NCBI RefSeq assembly: GCF_004564235.1
Contig: NZ_SOMN01000009.1
Coordinates: 62,001 to 126,000, forward strand
Length of the DNA: 64,000 nt
From: Cohnella luojiensis
Lineage (GTDB): Bacteria; Bacillota; Bacilli; Paenibacillales; Paenibacillaceae
Direction: 5' to 3'
The notes beneath the pieces were generated by a model. The model made no database searches. It had not been told where the DNA came from and worked only from the letters and a program-made list of their open reading frames with translations. Positions 17,679-26,509 of this stretch are shown piece by piece. Position 1 is the first letter of the stretch; the number at the start of each line of letters is the position of its first letter. The position numbers were made by a program, and so were the translations under genes.

Positions 17679-18375
17679 TTTGTCCATCCTCCAATGCGAT
17701 AACGTGATCAACTAGCTCCATAATGCCCGGGTCGTGCGTCGTCAGTACGACCGTCGTGCCGGATTGCACGAGATCCCGGAAAACGCGCATCACCTGTAGT
17801 CCCATCCTGCTGTCCAGCTCGGCGGTCGGTTCGTCCGCGATCAGCAGCTCGGGCTCGTGTACGATCGCGCGGGCGATCGCCACGCGTTGTTGCTCGCCCC
17901 CGGACAGCTCCGTCGGCCGATGATTCATCCGCCCCCGCATGCCGACGCGCTCCAACGCCCACTCCGCAATTTGCCTATTGTCCTTGCCCATCCTGCCCGC
18001 AATGCGCAATCCGAACTCGACGTTCTCGTAAGCCGACATTAGCGGAACGAGGCCGAAAGACTGGAAAACCAGGCCGATCTCTCTGCGCCGCAGCGCATTA
18101 CGTTCCGCGACGGACAACTTGGTGATCTCCCTGCCCCGAAATATCACCTTGCCCTCCGTCGGCTCATCAAGCGCGCTTAAAATATTGAGCAGCGTCGTCT
18201 TGCCGGAGCCCGATCGTCCCTTGAGCGCGACCATCGTACCGGCGGGAATGGCTAGATGGATGTCCGCTAACGCGGTAACCGCTGCATTGCCTTTGCCGAA
18301 AATCCGTTTAACTCCCGTTGCCGACAAGATCGCCTCGCCGCTCGCTGCCTTATGTCTTTCTTCCCAAGCGGGCAT
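17641..18375 (-). CDS. ABC exporter ATPase (LolD/MacB class)
   Basis: 244 aa from ATG at 18373-18375, behind GGGGGG; a GTG nine codons earlier lacks an SD. Complete nucleotide-binding domain: Walker A GRSGSGKTT, FQSFGLVPLMSAYENVEF, signature ELSGGEQQRVAIA, Walker B LLIADEPTAELD, switch TTHDPG. It is the first gene of the four-gene exporter operon, which is unusual in having a second ATPase at its end. The two may form a heterodimer or act alternately with the one permease. Confidence 0.9.
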   Translation of the reverse strand: MPAWEERHKAASGEAILSATGVKRIFGKGNAAVTALADIHLAIPAGTMVALKGRSGSGKTTLLNILSALDEPTEGKVIFRGREITKLSVAERNALRRREIGLVFQSFGLVPLMSAYENVEFGLRIAGRMGKDNRQIAEWALERVGMRGRMNHRPTELSGGEQQRVAIARAIVHEPELLIADEPTAELDSRMGLQVMRVFRDLVQSGTTVVLTTHDPGIMELVDHVIALEDGQIASYTTNEAPLA

Positions 18376-18494
18376 CGCTATCCCCCCAAACCTCACTGTC
18401 ACTTAGAAAAAACTTTAACGGTTTCATATAGCAGCTACAACCTGCCGATTGCCTTGTAATTACCTGTTGATTTATAGGACTCTCGTTTATTAGA

Positions 18495-18523
18495 AACAAA
18501 AAACCGCCGATGAATCGGCGGCA
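18495..18523 (-). terminator. Terminator of the lost AraC gene
   Basis: CCGCCGA (18504-18510) pairs with TCGGCGG (18515-18521), loop TGAA. On the minus strand GGTTTTTTG follows. It lies about 35 bp after the stop of the AraC remnant, so it is a leftover of that gene. Confidence 0.75.
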
Positions 18524-18555
18524 GCAAAGCTATGATTCGATCTATATCCTGACGC

Positions 18556-18636
18556 TTAATGCACGGCAGCCCTCGCCGCTTCCCGGTAGTCCTGCGGCGA
18601 CATGCCGGTCGCTTTCTTGAAGAAGCGCGTGAATGA
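18556..18636 (-). pseudogene. C-terminal remnant of an AraC-family regulator
   Basis: Minus-strand reading gives SFTRFFKKATGMSPQDYREA plus six residues and a TAA stop at 18556. This is the canonical C-terminus of AraC/YesN regulators; compare SFTRFFKKETGMTPQEYRD in the intact regulator ending at 3132. Homology stops abruptly at about 18637, where AT-rich sequence begins, and no start or upstream helix-turn-helix remains in frame. A deletion therefore removed the 5' part. The gene's terminator is still present downstream. Confidence 0.85.
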
Positions 18637-18699
18637 AAAAATTGTCTAACCAATTGTGAAATCATTCCAACTAATTATGGAATATCACAAGTCCCCGAA

Positions 18700-18725
18700 A
18701 AAAAAGACCCCGAAGGGTCTTTTCT
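18700..18725 (-). terminator. Terminator of nrdJ
   Basis: AAAAGACCC (18702-18710) pairs with GGGTCTTTT (18715-18723), loop CGAA. On the minus strand a run of eight T follows. It lies directly after the stop at 18728. Confidence 0.85.
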
Positions 18726-18727
18726 TA

Positions 18728-21331
18728 TTAGTTGCACTTGCTATATCCGCAGTTCCCGCAAGTCTTGCATCCCTCTACGTTCAGCAGCGATGCCGAGCCG
18801 CAAGACGGGCACAGGTCCTTGGAAGTGTACGCGATTCTCGACTTCTCGGAGAGAACGTTGTAGCTAGTTGCCGCGATCGGAGTTTCGGACGCTGCCGCGT
18901 GCTCGTGATCCTCGATTCCCGCATGCGATTCCAGTGCTTGCGCAACCGCATCGGCAATGGATTCGACGCGGTTAGGACCGAAGCCGACCGCACCGGAGCC
19001 GCCGATCCCTTTCAGGTGCTTCACGAGAAGCTGAACCTTGTTGCCGTGATCGCCGTAACGCAAGAACAGCGAGCATACGCGGCCAAGCGCTTCCGCCATG
19101 GCGAACACGTCGGAGCCTGCTTTACCGACGTTCAGGAAGATTTCTCCCGGCGTGCCGTCGATGTCGTTAACGGTAATGTACGCCATGCCGAACGGCGTAT
19201 TGTATTTGTAAGTCGCGCCGCGAAGAATCTTCGGACGGCTCTTGTATTGCTTGTCGAACACTTGCTTCTGTTCAGGAGTGACGCTAACGTTAAGCGCGGC
19301 ATTCAGCGTTTCCGCTGGGCTTTCTTCCGTAACCGCTACGTCTGCCGAAACCGCAGTTGCCGGCTCTTCCACCGCAACCTTAGCTTCTTCCTTCTTCTCG
19401 TCCTTAGCCGTGCTAAGAACTTGAACGTCGCGGCTTCCGTCGCGATAGATCGTCACGCCTTTGCAGCCGAGCTCGAACGCCATCTCGTACAGCTCCGCGG
19501 TCTCTTCGACCGTGAAGTCCGCCGGGCAGTTCGCCGTCTTGGAGATGGAGCTATCCACCCAGCGCTGAATGGCGGCTTGCGCGCGGATGTGATCCTTCGC
19601 GGACAAGTCCATCGAAGTGACGAACCACTCCGGAAGCGTTTCGCCCGGATGCGCATCTTGCCATTCCTGAGCGATCGGCACGTATTGTTTGTCGTAACCA
19701 AGTCGGCTCTGACGGAAGAATTCAAACGCGAAATACGGTTCGATACCCGTTGAAGTGCCGACCATCGTACCCGTAGAGCCCGTTGGCGCTTGGGTAATTA
19801 CCGTAACGTTACGCATACCGCGTTTGGAGATCGCTTCTCCGACTTCCGGATAGACGTCGACCATGTTTTTCATAAAGCCGCTTTGCATGAATGGCTCCAG
19901 ATCGAACGCCGGGAAGGACCCCTTCTCAGCCGCGATTTCCGTGGACGCAAGATACGCTTCGCGAGCCATGAAACCATACAGCTTGTCTAGGAATTCCATG
20001 CTTTCCGGGCTGCCGTACCGCACTTCCAGACGAATCATTAATTCCGCGAGACCCATCGTTCCAAGGCCTACGCGGCGCTCGTTCTTCTGGTTCTTCTCGT
20101 TCTCCGGGAAATGGTAAGGCGTCTTGTCGATGACGTTGTCTAAGAAACGAGTGGAATAGCGGACGACTTTAGCCAATTCATCCCATGCCACATCATGTTT
20201 GTCCGCGTCGTAGAACTTGGACAAGTTGATCGCCGACAGATTACAAACGCCCCAAGCAGGAAGGCCTTGCTCGCCGCAAGGATTCGTGCAGATGATCGGG
20301 TTGAAATACCAGCTGTTGGACATCTGGTTATAGTACTCCATGAATACGACGCCGGGTTCTGCCGATTTCCAAGCGCCTTCGATAATGCTATTCCATACGT
20401 CGCGGGCACGAACCGTGCGATAATGGATAACGTTCTTGCCAAGCTTCTTCCACTTGTCCAAGTCGCCGTCCCACAGCGCATCGTAATCCGGATCCTTGGA
20501 ATCCGGGAATACGAGATCCCAGTTCGCATCCTCTTTAACGGCTTTCATGAAGGCATTGCTCACGCAAACGGATAGATTGGCGTTCGTTACTTGGCCCATC
20601 GTCTGCTTAACGGTTATGAAATCTTCTACGTCCGGATGCCAGTCGTTGATCATGAGCATCAAAGCTCCGCGACGGCTTCCGCCTTGCTCTATTAACCCCG
20701 TCGTATAGCTGAACAAGCCGCCCCAGGAAACCGCGCCGCTGGACGAGCCGTTCACGCCTTTCACGATCGAACGGCGAGGACGCAAGGAAGATAAATTAAT
20801 CCCTACTCCGCCTCCGCGCGCCATAATCTCGGTCATCTCCGAAAGCGTCTGCATGATGCCTCCGCGGCTGTCGTGAGGGGACGGGATAACGTAGCAGTTA
20901 AACAGAGTCAGCTCTTCGCTAGCTCCCGCTCCTGCCGCGATCCGTCCGCCCGGTACGAGCTTCCAATCATCCAGCAGCCAACGGAACTTGTCGGACCACT
21001 CTTTCTGTTTCTCGGCCGAATCTTCCACGGAAGCCATGGCGTTCGCGAGCCGCGACCACATTTCCTCAGGGGTCTTCTCAATAGTTAACGTCAGCTTCTC
21101 GACGGTAGATTGCACTAACTCTCCGTTGCGAAGCTTAACGGTTACGTTCTGTCCTGCGCGCTTTACGACCTCGCCAACGTCCTTGGCAGGAAATTTCGGA
21201 TCATCCTTCGTCAGAACGAGGACGACATCTCCTACTTTCGTTTCGTTGGTATCGGCATTCTTCCAAGCGTAGCGATCCAAAAATATTTTCTCGCTTAACC
21301 CTTCCAACCGTCTTGCCTGCATTGTTTTCAA
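18728..21331 (-). CDS. nrdJ: Vitamin B12-dependent (class II) ribonucleotide reductase
   Basis: 867 aa, TTG start with GGGAGGG 7 nt upstream; the ATG three codons later is too far from the SD. It reduces ribonucleotides to deoxyribonucleotides using adenosylcobalamin, with no oxygen requirement. Signs: N-terminal ribonucleotide-reductase segment, ELTLFNCYVIPSP, MARGGGVGINLS, active-site NPCGEQGLP (Asn-Cys-Glu), APTGSTGTMVGTS, and a C-terminal zinc-ribbon CPSCG...CKTCGNCGYSKC that carries the redox cysteines. Length is normal for the long NrdJ type. Single gene with its own terminator. NrdR-like boxes flank the -10 upstream; no cobalamin riboswitch is visible. Confidence 0.96.
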   Translation of the reverse strand: MKTMQARRLEGLSEKIFLDRYAWKNADTNETKVGDVVLVLTKDDPKFPAKDVGEVVKRAGQNVTVKLRNGELVQSTVEKLTLTIEKTPEEMWSRLANAMASVEDSAEKQKEWSDKFRWLLDDWKLVPGGRIAAGAGASEELTLFNCYVIPSPHDSRGGIMQTLSEMTEIMARGGGVGINLSSLRPRRSIVKGVNGSSSGAVSWGGLFSYTTGLIEQGGSRRGALMLMINDWHPDVEDFITVKQTMGQVTNANLSVCVSNAFMKAVKEDANWDLVFPDSKDPDYDALWDGDLDKWKKLGKNVIHYRTVRARDVWNSIIEGAWKSAEPGVVFMEYYNQMSNSWYFNPIICTNPCGEQGLPAWGVCNLSAINLSKFYDADKHDVAWDELAKVVRYSTRFLDNVIDKTPYHFPENEKNQKNERRVGLGTMGLAELMIRLEVRYGSPESMEFLDKLYGFMAREAYLASTEIAAEKGSFPAFDLEPFMQSGFMKNMVDVYPEVGEAISKRGMRNVTVITQAPTGSTGTMVGTSTGIEPYFAFEFFRQSRLGYDKQYVPIAQEWQDAHPGETLPEWFVTSMDLSAKDHIRAQAAIQRWVDSSISKTANCPADFTVEETAELYEMAFELGCKGVTIYRDGSRDVQVLSTAKDEKKEEAKVAVEEPATAVSADVAVTEESPAETLNAALNVSVTPEQKQVFDKQYKSRPKILRGATYKYNTPFGMAYITVNDIDGTPGEIFLNVGKAGSDVFAMAEALGRVCSLFLRYGDHGNKVQLLVKHLKGIGGSGAVGFGPNRVESIADAVAQALESHAGIEDHEHAAASETPIAATSYNVLSEKSRIAYTSKDLCPSCGSASLLNVEGCKTCGNCGYSKCN

Positions 21332-21406
21332 TCCGGTACCCTCCCGAACTTCTTAGTAAGAATCGCATCACATACGGCTCGCAACTCCATTAAGTGTATG
21401 TAAATT

Positions 21407-21455
21407 GTACAATATATTGTGTGCGAATACCATTATACTACACCACATCTGGTAC
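21407..21455 (-). promoter_or_regulatory. nrdJ promoter with two NrdR-like boxes
   Basis: Box 1 (21407-21422) contains the perfect palindrome ACAATATATTGT and fits the NrdR consensus acaCwAtATaTwGtgt at every strongly conserved base. Box 2 (21440-21455, ACACCACATCTGGTAC) keeps the conserved C, A, AT, T and G. The starts are 33 bp apart, close to the usual 31-32. A minus-strand TATAAT lies between them (21432-21437). This suggests NrdR repression of nrdJ by nucleotide level. Confidence 0.6.
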
Positions 21456-21682
21456 ATCCATAGGACATTATGCACAATCGTAAAATTTTGTTGAAAAAGA
21501 GAAAAAGCGATCGAATAATCGGGAAAATGCCCGTTTTCCCATCCCTGTTTTGAATCCCTCGCGTTTGCTCATACTAAGGAATGGATGCGATATATTCCGC
21601 CATTTCTTACATTACCCTGCGAATCTTCGCCCGACTTTATTCCGCGAGACGGACGCAAGAGATCGCCCAGGAGGACGTTTCG

Positions 21683-23545
21683 TTGCAAACCCCATTCCCT
21701 TCTCCCGCCGGAACGCCGACCGGCGCGGCTTCACCCGCCGTTCAGCTATCGAATGAGCCGCTAGCAACAACCGCTGCCGATGATGGGGTTGCTTATACGG
21801 ATGCGCCCTTCAAGTCTCCAGCCGGTTTATCCTCCGATCCCGCCCCCCGCAAGCTTCATCCCTTGGTAGAAATGCATGTCGAGCGAGGAGCTTTCGAAGA
21901 GTTGGAGCGCCGCGTGGAACGCAATGGCCCTTGGGACGATTGGTCCATGTACCAGCTTGCTCTTGAAGCGGAGGAGGCGTCTTTGGTATCCGATTTCCAC
22001 GCGCTACGTTGTCTATCCCTGTTGCCGCACTTCGAGCCGCTGCCTCATCAAGTAGATACGGCGCGCAAAGTGCTTCACGAAATGAGAGGCCGCGCGATTT
22101 TGGCCGACGAAGTCGGCTTGGGCAAAACGATCGAGGCAGGTCTTATCCTTAAGGAATATTTGATCCGCGGCCTAGTGAAGAAGGTGCTCATTCTCGTTCC
22201 CGCTTCTCTGGTGCTGCAATGGGTGCGCGAGTTGAATAGCAAATTCGATATCCCCGCGGTCGCGCAAAGAAAGGCGTACTCCTGGGACAACGACATCGTC
22301 GTCGCTTCCATGGACACGGCCAAGCGAGATCCAAATCGCGCGATGCTGCTCGACAACGAATTCGATCTGATCATCGTGGACGAAGCGCATAAGCTGAAGA
22401 ACAAGCGAACGAGCAACTACCAGTTCATCAACGAGCTGCGGAAGAAGTACTGCCTTCTGCTGACCGCTACCCCGGTTCAGAACGACCTGTCGGAGCTCTA
22501 TAACCTTATTACGTTGCTAAAGCCAGGACAGCTCGGCGGCGAAGGCGACTTCGCGGCGAATTTCGTCGCCGACCGCAGAATACCGAAGAACGAAGCCAAG
22601 CTTCACGAAGCGCTCAGCCAGGTCATGATCCGCAACAGGCGCAGCGACGGCGGCGTGGAATTCACGAAGCGATTTGTCACGAACGTTCCCTTGCGCCTCT
22701 CGCCCGAGGAGATGGCCCTATATGAAGGAGTGACCAACTACGTTCGCAATCATGCGACCTCGGAGAGCGGCGGCGATTTTACGAGCATGCTCTCTCTGGT
22801 CACGCTTCAACGCGAGGTATGCTCCAGCAGAGACGCGGTATTCCTTACGCTGATTAACCTGGATAAGAAGATGGCGGAGGATTCCCCTCTACGGCCTCGG
22901 ATCTTGGAGCTGGTCGATCTCATCCGCAGTATCAAAGCGAATACGAAAGCGGAGAAAACGATGGAACTCATCCGCAGCATCGACGACAAGGTTATCGTCT
23001 TTACCGAATACCGGGCCACGCAAGATTACTTGATCCGGTTTTTCAAAGAGCATGATTTGTCCGCAATCCCCTATCGAGGCGGTATGAACCGAGGTAAAAA
23101 GGATTGGATGATGGATCTGTTCAGGAGGCGCGCTCAGGTTATGGTCGCCACGGAAGCCGGAGGCGAAGGAATCAACCTGCAATTCTGCCACCATGTCATC
23201 AACTTCGACCTTCCATGGAACCCGATGCGGGTCGAACAACGGATAGGACGGGTTCATCGGTTAGGGCAAACGGAGGACGTGCAAATCTTTAATCTATGCA
23301 CTCTCGGAACGATCGAAGAACATATCGTACACCTGCTTCACGAGAAAATCAACATGTTTGAATTGGTTATCGGCGAGCTTGACGAGATCATCCAGCAGTT
23401 GGAAAAAGAAGTGTCCTTGGAGCAACGATTAGCCCAGATGGTGCTCGAATCCGCGGATGCAGAGGAATTGCGCAAGCGTATCGATGGGCTCGGAGATGCG
23501 CTGCTCGCGACCAAAAATCAATTGCATCGGGAGAATCAACCATGA
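21683..23545 (+). CDS. yqhH: SNF2/RapA-type helicase, YqhH-like
   Basis: 620 aa from TTG at 21683, chosen because AGGAGG lies 8 nt upstream. A longer frame starts at ATG 21581, but its first 34 codons look non-coding. Motifs: I ADEVGLGKTIEAG, II IIVDEAHKLKN, III LLLTATPVQN, and C-terminal helicase motifs VIVFTEYRATQDYL and QRIGRVHRLGQ. It is an ATP-dependent DNA translocase; the cellular job is unknown. It overlaps yqhG by 4 nt (ATGA), the same pairing as yqhH/yqhG in Bacillus subtilis. Confidence 0.88.
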   Translation: MQTPFPSPAGTPTGAASPAVQLSNEPLATTAADDGVAYTDAPFKSPAGLSSDPAPRKLHPLVEMHVERGAFEELERRVERNGPWDDWSMYQLALEAEEASLVSDFHALRCLSLLPHFEPLPHQVDTARKVLHEMRGRAILADEVGLGKTIEAGLILKEYLIRGLVKKVLILVPASLVLQWVRELNSKFDIPAVAQRKAYSWDNDIVVASMDTAKRDPNRAMLLDNEFDLIIVDEAHKLKNKRTSNYQFINELRKKYCLLLTATPVQNDLSELYNLITLLKPGQLGGEGDFAANFVADRRIPKNEAKLHEALSQVMIRNRRSDGGVEFTKRFVTNVPLRLSPEEMALYEGVTNYVRNHATSESGGDFTSMLSLVTLQREVCSSRDAVFLTLINLDKKMAEDSPLRPRILELVDLIRSIKANTKAEKTMELIRSIDDKVIVFTEYRATQDYLIRFFKEHDLSAIPYRGGMNRGKKDWMMDLFRRRAQVMVATEAGGEGINLQFCHHVINFDLPWNPMRVEQRIGRVHRLGQTEDVQIFNLCTLGTIEEHIVHLLHEKINMFELVIGELDEIIQQLEKEVSLEQRLAQMVLESADAEELRKRIDGLGDALLATKNQLHRENQP

Positions 23546-24426
23546 ACACCAAACAAGTTCAGAAATTCGTTATCTCTTACCTGGATTCCATGGACTGCCA
23601 TTTAATAGAGAAGAGTCCCTCCAGCGTGACCGTGAAGCTATCGCCCGATGCCGACCGGGCATTGACGAACAGGCCTTATTATTGGAGCTTCGTCGATCGG
23701 ACGGGCGCAGATCCCGAAACGATGACTTACCGATGGTCGTTCGAAAATCCTTCGATGGCCGACAGAGCTTCGGCTACGCCCATCTCCTACATCATGACGG
23801 AATCGGGAAGGATCATTCAAGAGGACGTCTACTTCGGCTCAAGGCGGCTTCATCAGCTATTCGGCGCCGCTCAGCAAAGCGGACGCTGCGTCACCTTGTT
23901 CGAGGAGCCGCCCAGGGGGAAGGGCGATCCTCTTGGCTCGCAGCCTTACACGGCATGGCTGGGCGTAAATTTCAAAGTCGGTTTCGAATGCGACATGAAG
24001 CGCGAGGAAATCTATGGGTGGGGAATCTCGCTGGCTACGGGGGTTATCAACGAGAAATTTATGGAAACACTTAGGGACAGGAGACTCACTCCTCGCCTTC
24101 CTTCCAACGTTCATCTGCTAAAGAACGGGTTATCCTTGCGCAAAGGGATGTCTCAGCTTGAGCTCACTATGGAACGCAAGCTTAAGACGACGGATTTCAC
24201 ATGGGCCGTGGAGGCCGAGCAACGGCGTCAAGACGAGCTGGAACGGATCCGGCAATATTATAATCCCATGCTCGAGCATATGAATCACCCTGACCAGCAG
24301 GAGCAGAAAGCAACGTTATCCGCACGTTTTCAGCAAAGAGAGGCAGAAATCGATTGGCAGTACCGGCCAAGGGTTTCCGTATCCGTCACGAACTGCGGTA
24401 TTTTTCATCTCCCCGGCATCCATTAG
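23542..24426 (+). CDS. yqhG: YqhG family protein
   Basis: 294 aa, starting in the ATGA overlap with yqhH. It resembles the Firmicute-specific YqhG family of unknown function: N-terminal VQKFVISYLDSMDCHLIEK, then ALTNRPYYWSFVDRTG. A central beta-rich region and a C-terminal helical, charged stretch (about 215-275, EAEQRRQDELERIRQYYNPM) follow. There is no signal peptide, so it is likely cytosolic. Stable coupling with the helicase suggests a joint role in nucleic-acid metabolism (inference). Confidence 0.85.
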   Translation: MNTKQVQKFVISYLDSMDCHLIEKSPSSVTVKLSPDADRALTNRPYYWSFVDRTGADPETMTYRWSFENPSMADRASATPISYIMTESGRIIQEDVYFGSRRLHQLFGAAQQSGRCVTLFEEPPRGKGDPLGSQPYTAWLGVNFKVGFECDMKREEIYGWGISLATGVINEKFMETLRDRRLTPRLPSNVHLLKNGLSLRKGMSQLELTMERKLKTTDFTWAVEAEQRRQDELERIRQYYNPMLEHMNHPDQQEQKATLSARFQQREAEIDWQYRPRVSVSVTNCGIFHLPGIH

Positions 24427-24589
24427 CGTCCGGAATGAGAAATAACTTCTTTTATCGGCAAAAATAGAACAAAAAGCCCCATTCCCAACCGACAGGTTGC
24501 AACAGCCTCGGCAGGGCCTGTCCCTTACAATAAAAGCGCAACTCGACTTTCTTGACGATTTACCAAAACAAAGTACTGCAGGAGGTTCT

Positions 24590-25495
24590 ATGACAGCTCG
24601 TCCGCGCAAACCTATGCTGTTGCTAACACGTTCGTTCTTGCTAACTCTCTTGCTGCTGATAACCTTTGCTGCCGTCATCCCTGTTCCTATTTCCGCGGCG
24701 ATTGGCCAGTCGAAAGCTGAACTCCCGTCCAAGCTGAAGCAACAGGTTAAACAATGGGTAGACAGGCTGGCGCAGCAGAAGCCCTTCCAAGCATGGCAAA
24801 CCGCCGATCCGCAGATCGAAGCGCTTGGTCCCGGCACGCATAGCTGGTTGGTTCTCTTTACTAAAGAAGGCAAAGACATCGGCTACATGGTCGTTCACGC
24901 GGTTACCGACGGCACTTTCCAACTGGGAGAATACGGTGTCGGTCCATATACTCTCTTCTCCCCGCAACTGCTGAAGCAATCTTTGATCGACGATGGGTTC
25001 CTTCCCGATGGAAAAGCCGAGCTCATGACGGCTGTCAAACACTATGCGCACCCATTCGCGGCAGCTTGGGAAGTAACGATAGGCAAAGTCACGTATTGGT
25101 TCGATGCGAAGACGGCCGAGCAACTTCCCGTGGACGGTATCGGTTGGAAAAGAATGTTCCCCGAAGGCAAGCCCTTTTATAACGGTCCGCCGGCGGGATT
25201 ACGCATCGTTGATCTGAATCTCAACGAAACTTTCGACGCTTACGAGAGATTGCCGTGGCTCACCAAAGAGGCCCCTTTCCCGGCGAAAGATGCCGCTAAG
25301 CTTCGGAGCCACTTGGACAAGAAGCGGCATCTGCGATATGTAACGGAACCGTTCGGAGAGGAAATGCTTTACGCGGAGCCCATTATTGGCTACCAGCGTT
25401 GGTCGAACGGCCGTTTGGATTTAGTGATCGATATGTCGGGAACACGTTTTATTCCGGTTGGAGCCCTGTTAGAAAAAGGACTTTTTTATCTATAA
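24590..25495 (+). CDS. Secreted protein of unknown function
   Basis: 301 aa from ATG at 24590 with AGGAGG 4 nt upstream; the longer open frame lacks an SD. Residues 10-36 are a classical signal peptide (LLLTRSFLLTLLLLITFAAV, then PISA). The mature part is a single mixed alpha/beta domain with segments such as WLVLFTKEGKDIGYMVVHAV and YWFDAKTAEQLP, a stretch that recalls PepSY-like folds. I do not recognise a characterised family. It follows yqhG by 163 bp on the same strand and its end overlaps the convergent yqzE by 10 bp. Confidence 0.75.
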   Translation: MTARPRKPMLLLTRSFLLTLLLLITFAAVIPVPISAAIGQSKAELPSKLKQQVKQWVDRLAQQKPFQAWQTADPQIEALGPGTHSWLVLFTKEGKDIGYMVVHAVTDGTFQLGEYGVGPYTLFSPQLLKQSLIDDGFLPDGKAELMTAVKHYAHPFAAAWEVTIGKVTYWFDAKTAEQLPVDGIGWKRMFPEGKPFYNGPPAGLRIVDLNLNETFDAYERLPWLTKEAPFPAKDAAKLRSHLDKKRHLRYVTEPFGEEMLYAEPIIGYQRWSNGRLDLVIDMSGTRFIPVGALLEKGLFYL

Positions 25496-25719
25496 TGCGT
25501 GGAATTAACGGAACGTACCTCAGGGTGCGTTTTATTCTTTTTGTCCGTCTTATTATTCCACCACATCATCAGCCCCATCGGAGCGGCTCCGAACCATTTA
25601 GTTAACCAAGGCTCTCGGCTGATCATCTTTTGTTGCTTTTTCTCTTCCTCTTCGCTTGGAATCTCCATGTAACTAACGACCTGCTCCGTCATGTACTTCA
25701 AATATTCAGATCCGTCCAT
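25486..25719 (-). CDS. yqzE: YqzE family small protein
   Basis: 77 aa, ATG behind AGGAGG. The N-terminus YLKYMTEQVVSYMEIPSEEEEKKQ and the centre EPWLTKWFGAAPMGLMMWW match the short YqzE proteins of Bacillus, which have an N-terminal amphipathic part and a short hydrophobic C-terminal segment. Function unknown. In B. subtilis yqzE lies near yqhG/yqhH after the comG genes, so this placement is conserved synteny, although the comG genes are absent here. Confidence 0.8.
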   Translation of the reverse strand: MDGSEYLKYMTEQVVSYMEIPSEEEEKKQQKMISREPWLTKWFGAAPMGLMMWWNNKTDKKNKTHPEVRSVNSTHYR

Positions 25720-25849
25720 TCCTCTTCGCCTCCTTGCCTATAGCATGCCCGGTACGCGCATTCGGCAATCATCTTGCATGAGGATGGCTAATTTGTGCCA
25801 CGATAACAGGAGAGATTGCTGTGTAGAAAGAAGGAAGGAGTTATAGCGA

Positions 25850-26509
25850 ATGTATCGTGTCCTTTTATTCCTGTGCGCATTATTGCTGTTGACAGGGTGG
25901 AAAACGGAGCCGCCTCATGTGCTTCCGACCGCCGACGTTCTGATCGATGCCGGCCATGGCGGAATCGATAGCGGTACCAAATGGAACGACGTTCTGGAAA
26001 AAGATATAAATCTCGCCATTTCTCGCAAGCTATATCTGCTCCTTCGGAGCAAAGGACTTAAGGTCATTCTTAATCGTACCGGCGATTACGCTCTTAGCGA
26101 CGACAATCGTTGGCATCTGACCCGCTCGAGGCATCGCCGGGATCTGTCGCAACGGAAGGGACTTTCCGATGAGATAGGCGCTTCGGTATTCGTAAGCATC
26201 CATGTCAATTGGTCGCCCAAGAAGAGAAATAGAGGCCCGCTGGTCATTCACCAATCCGAAGGCCGTAGCGCGCTGCTCGCTCTTTTTATCCAAGATAGCC
26301 TTAATCGGCAACAAGGCAGGTACCGATTGCCGCGTGCGGCGGACAAATTCTACTTGCTGAACCGGGTTGAAGTTCCCAGCGTAATCGTTGAGACGGCCTT
26401 CCTCAATGATCCGGGGGATCGGGCCATGCTGACCTCTATTCCCGGGCAGAATCGTCTTGCCGCCGCCATTGCTAACGGTATAGTAAGCTATCGTAATTTC
26501 TGCCCTTGA
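25850..26509 (+). CDS. N-acetylmuramoyl-L-alanine amidase, CwlD-like (Amidase_3)
   Basis: 219 aa, ATG with GGAAGGAG 7 nt upstream. An N-terminal hydrophobic segment (3-16) exports it. The zinc amidase_3 domain follows directly with ligands in IDAGHGGIDSG (His), EKDINL (Glu), SIHVNW (His) and the catalytic Glu in VIVETAFLND. It cleaves the amide bond between muramic acid and the peptide stem. Length and layout match CwlD, which prepares muramic-delta-lactam in the spore cortex. Convergent with the deacetylase gene, 3' ends overlapping by 22 bp; a spore-wall role is inferred. Confidence 0.88.
   Translation: MYRVLLFLCALLLLTGWKTEPPHVLPTADVLIDAGHGGIDSGTKWNDVLEKDINLAISRKLYLLLRSKGLKVILNRTGDYALSDDNRWHLTRSRHRRDLSQRKGLSDEIGASVFVSIHVNWSPKKRNRGPLVIHQSEGRSALLALFIQDSLNRQQGRYRLPRAADKFYLLNRVEVPSVIVETAFLNDPGDRAMLTSIPGQNRLAAAIANGIVSYRNFCP

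Noticed and set aside
18435-18665. 76-codon minus frame over the AraC remnant
   Set aside because: It is in a different frame from the AraC homology and crosses the terminator; not a gene.
18656-19753. Plus-strand frame of 365 codons
   Set aside because: Runs through the nrdJ terminator and antisense to nrdJ; no recognisable domain.
21340-21580. Cobalamin riboswitch upstream of nrdJ
   Set aside because: No B12-box or conserved aptamer core is visible; the space is filled by promoter and NrdR-like boxes.
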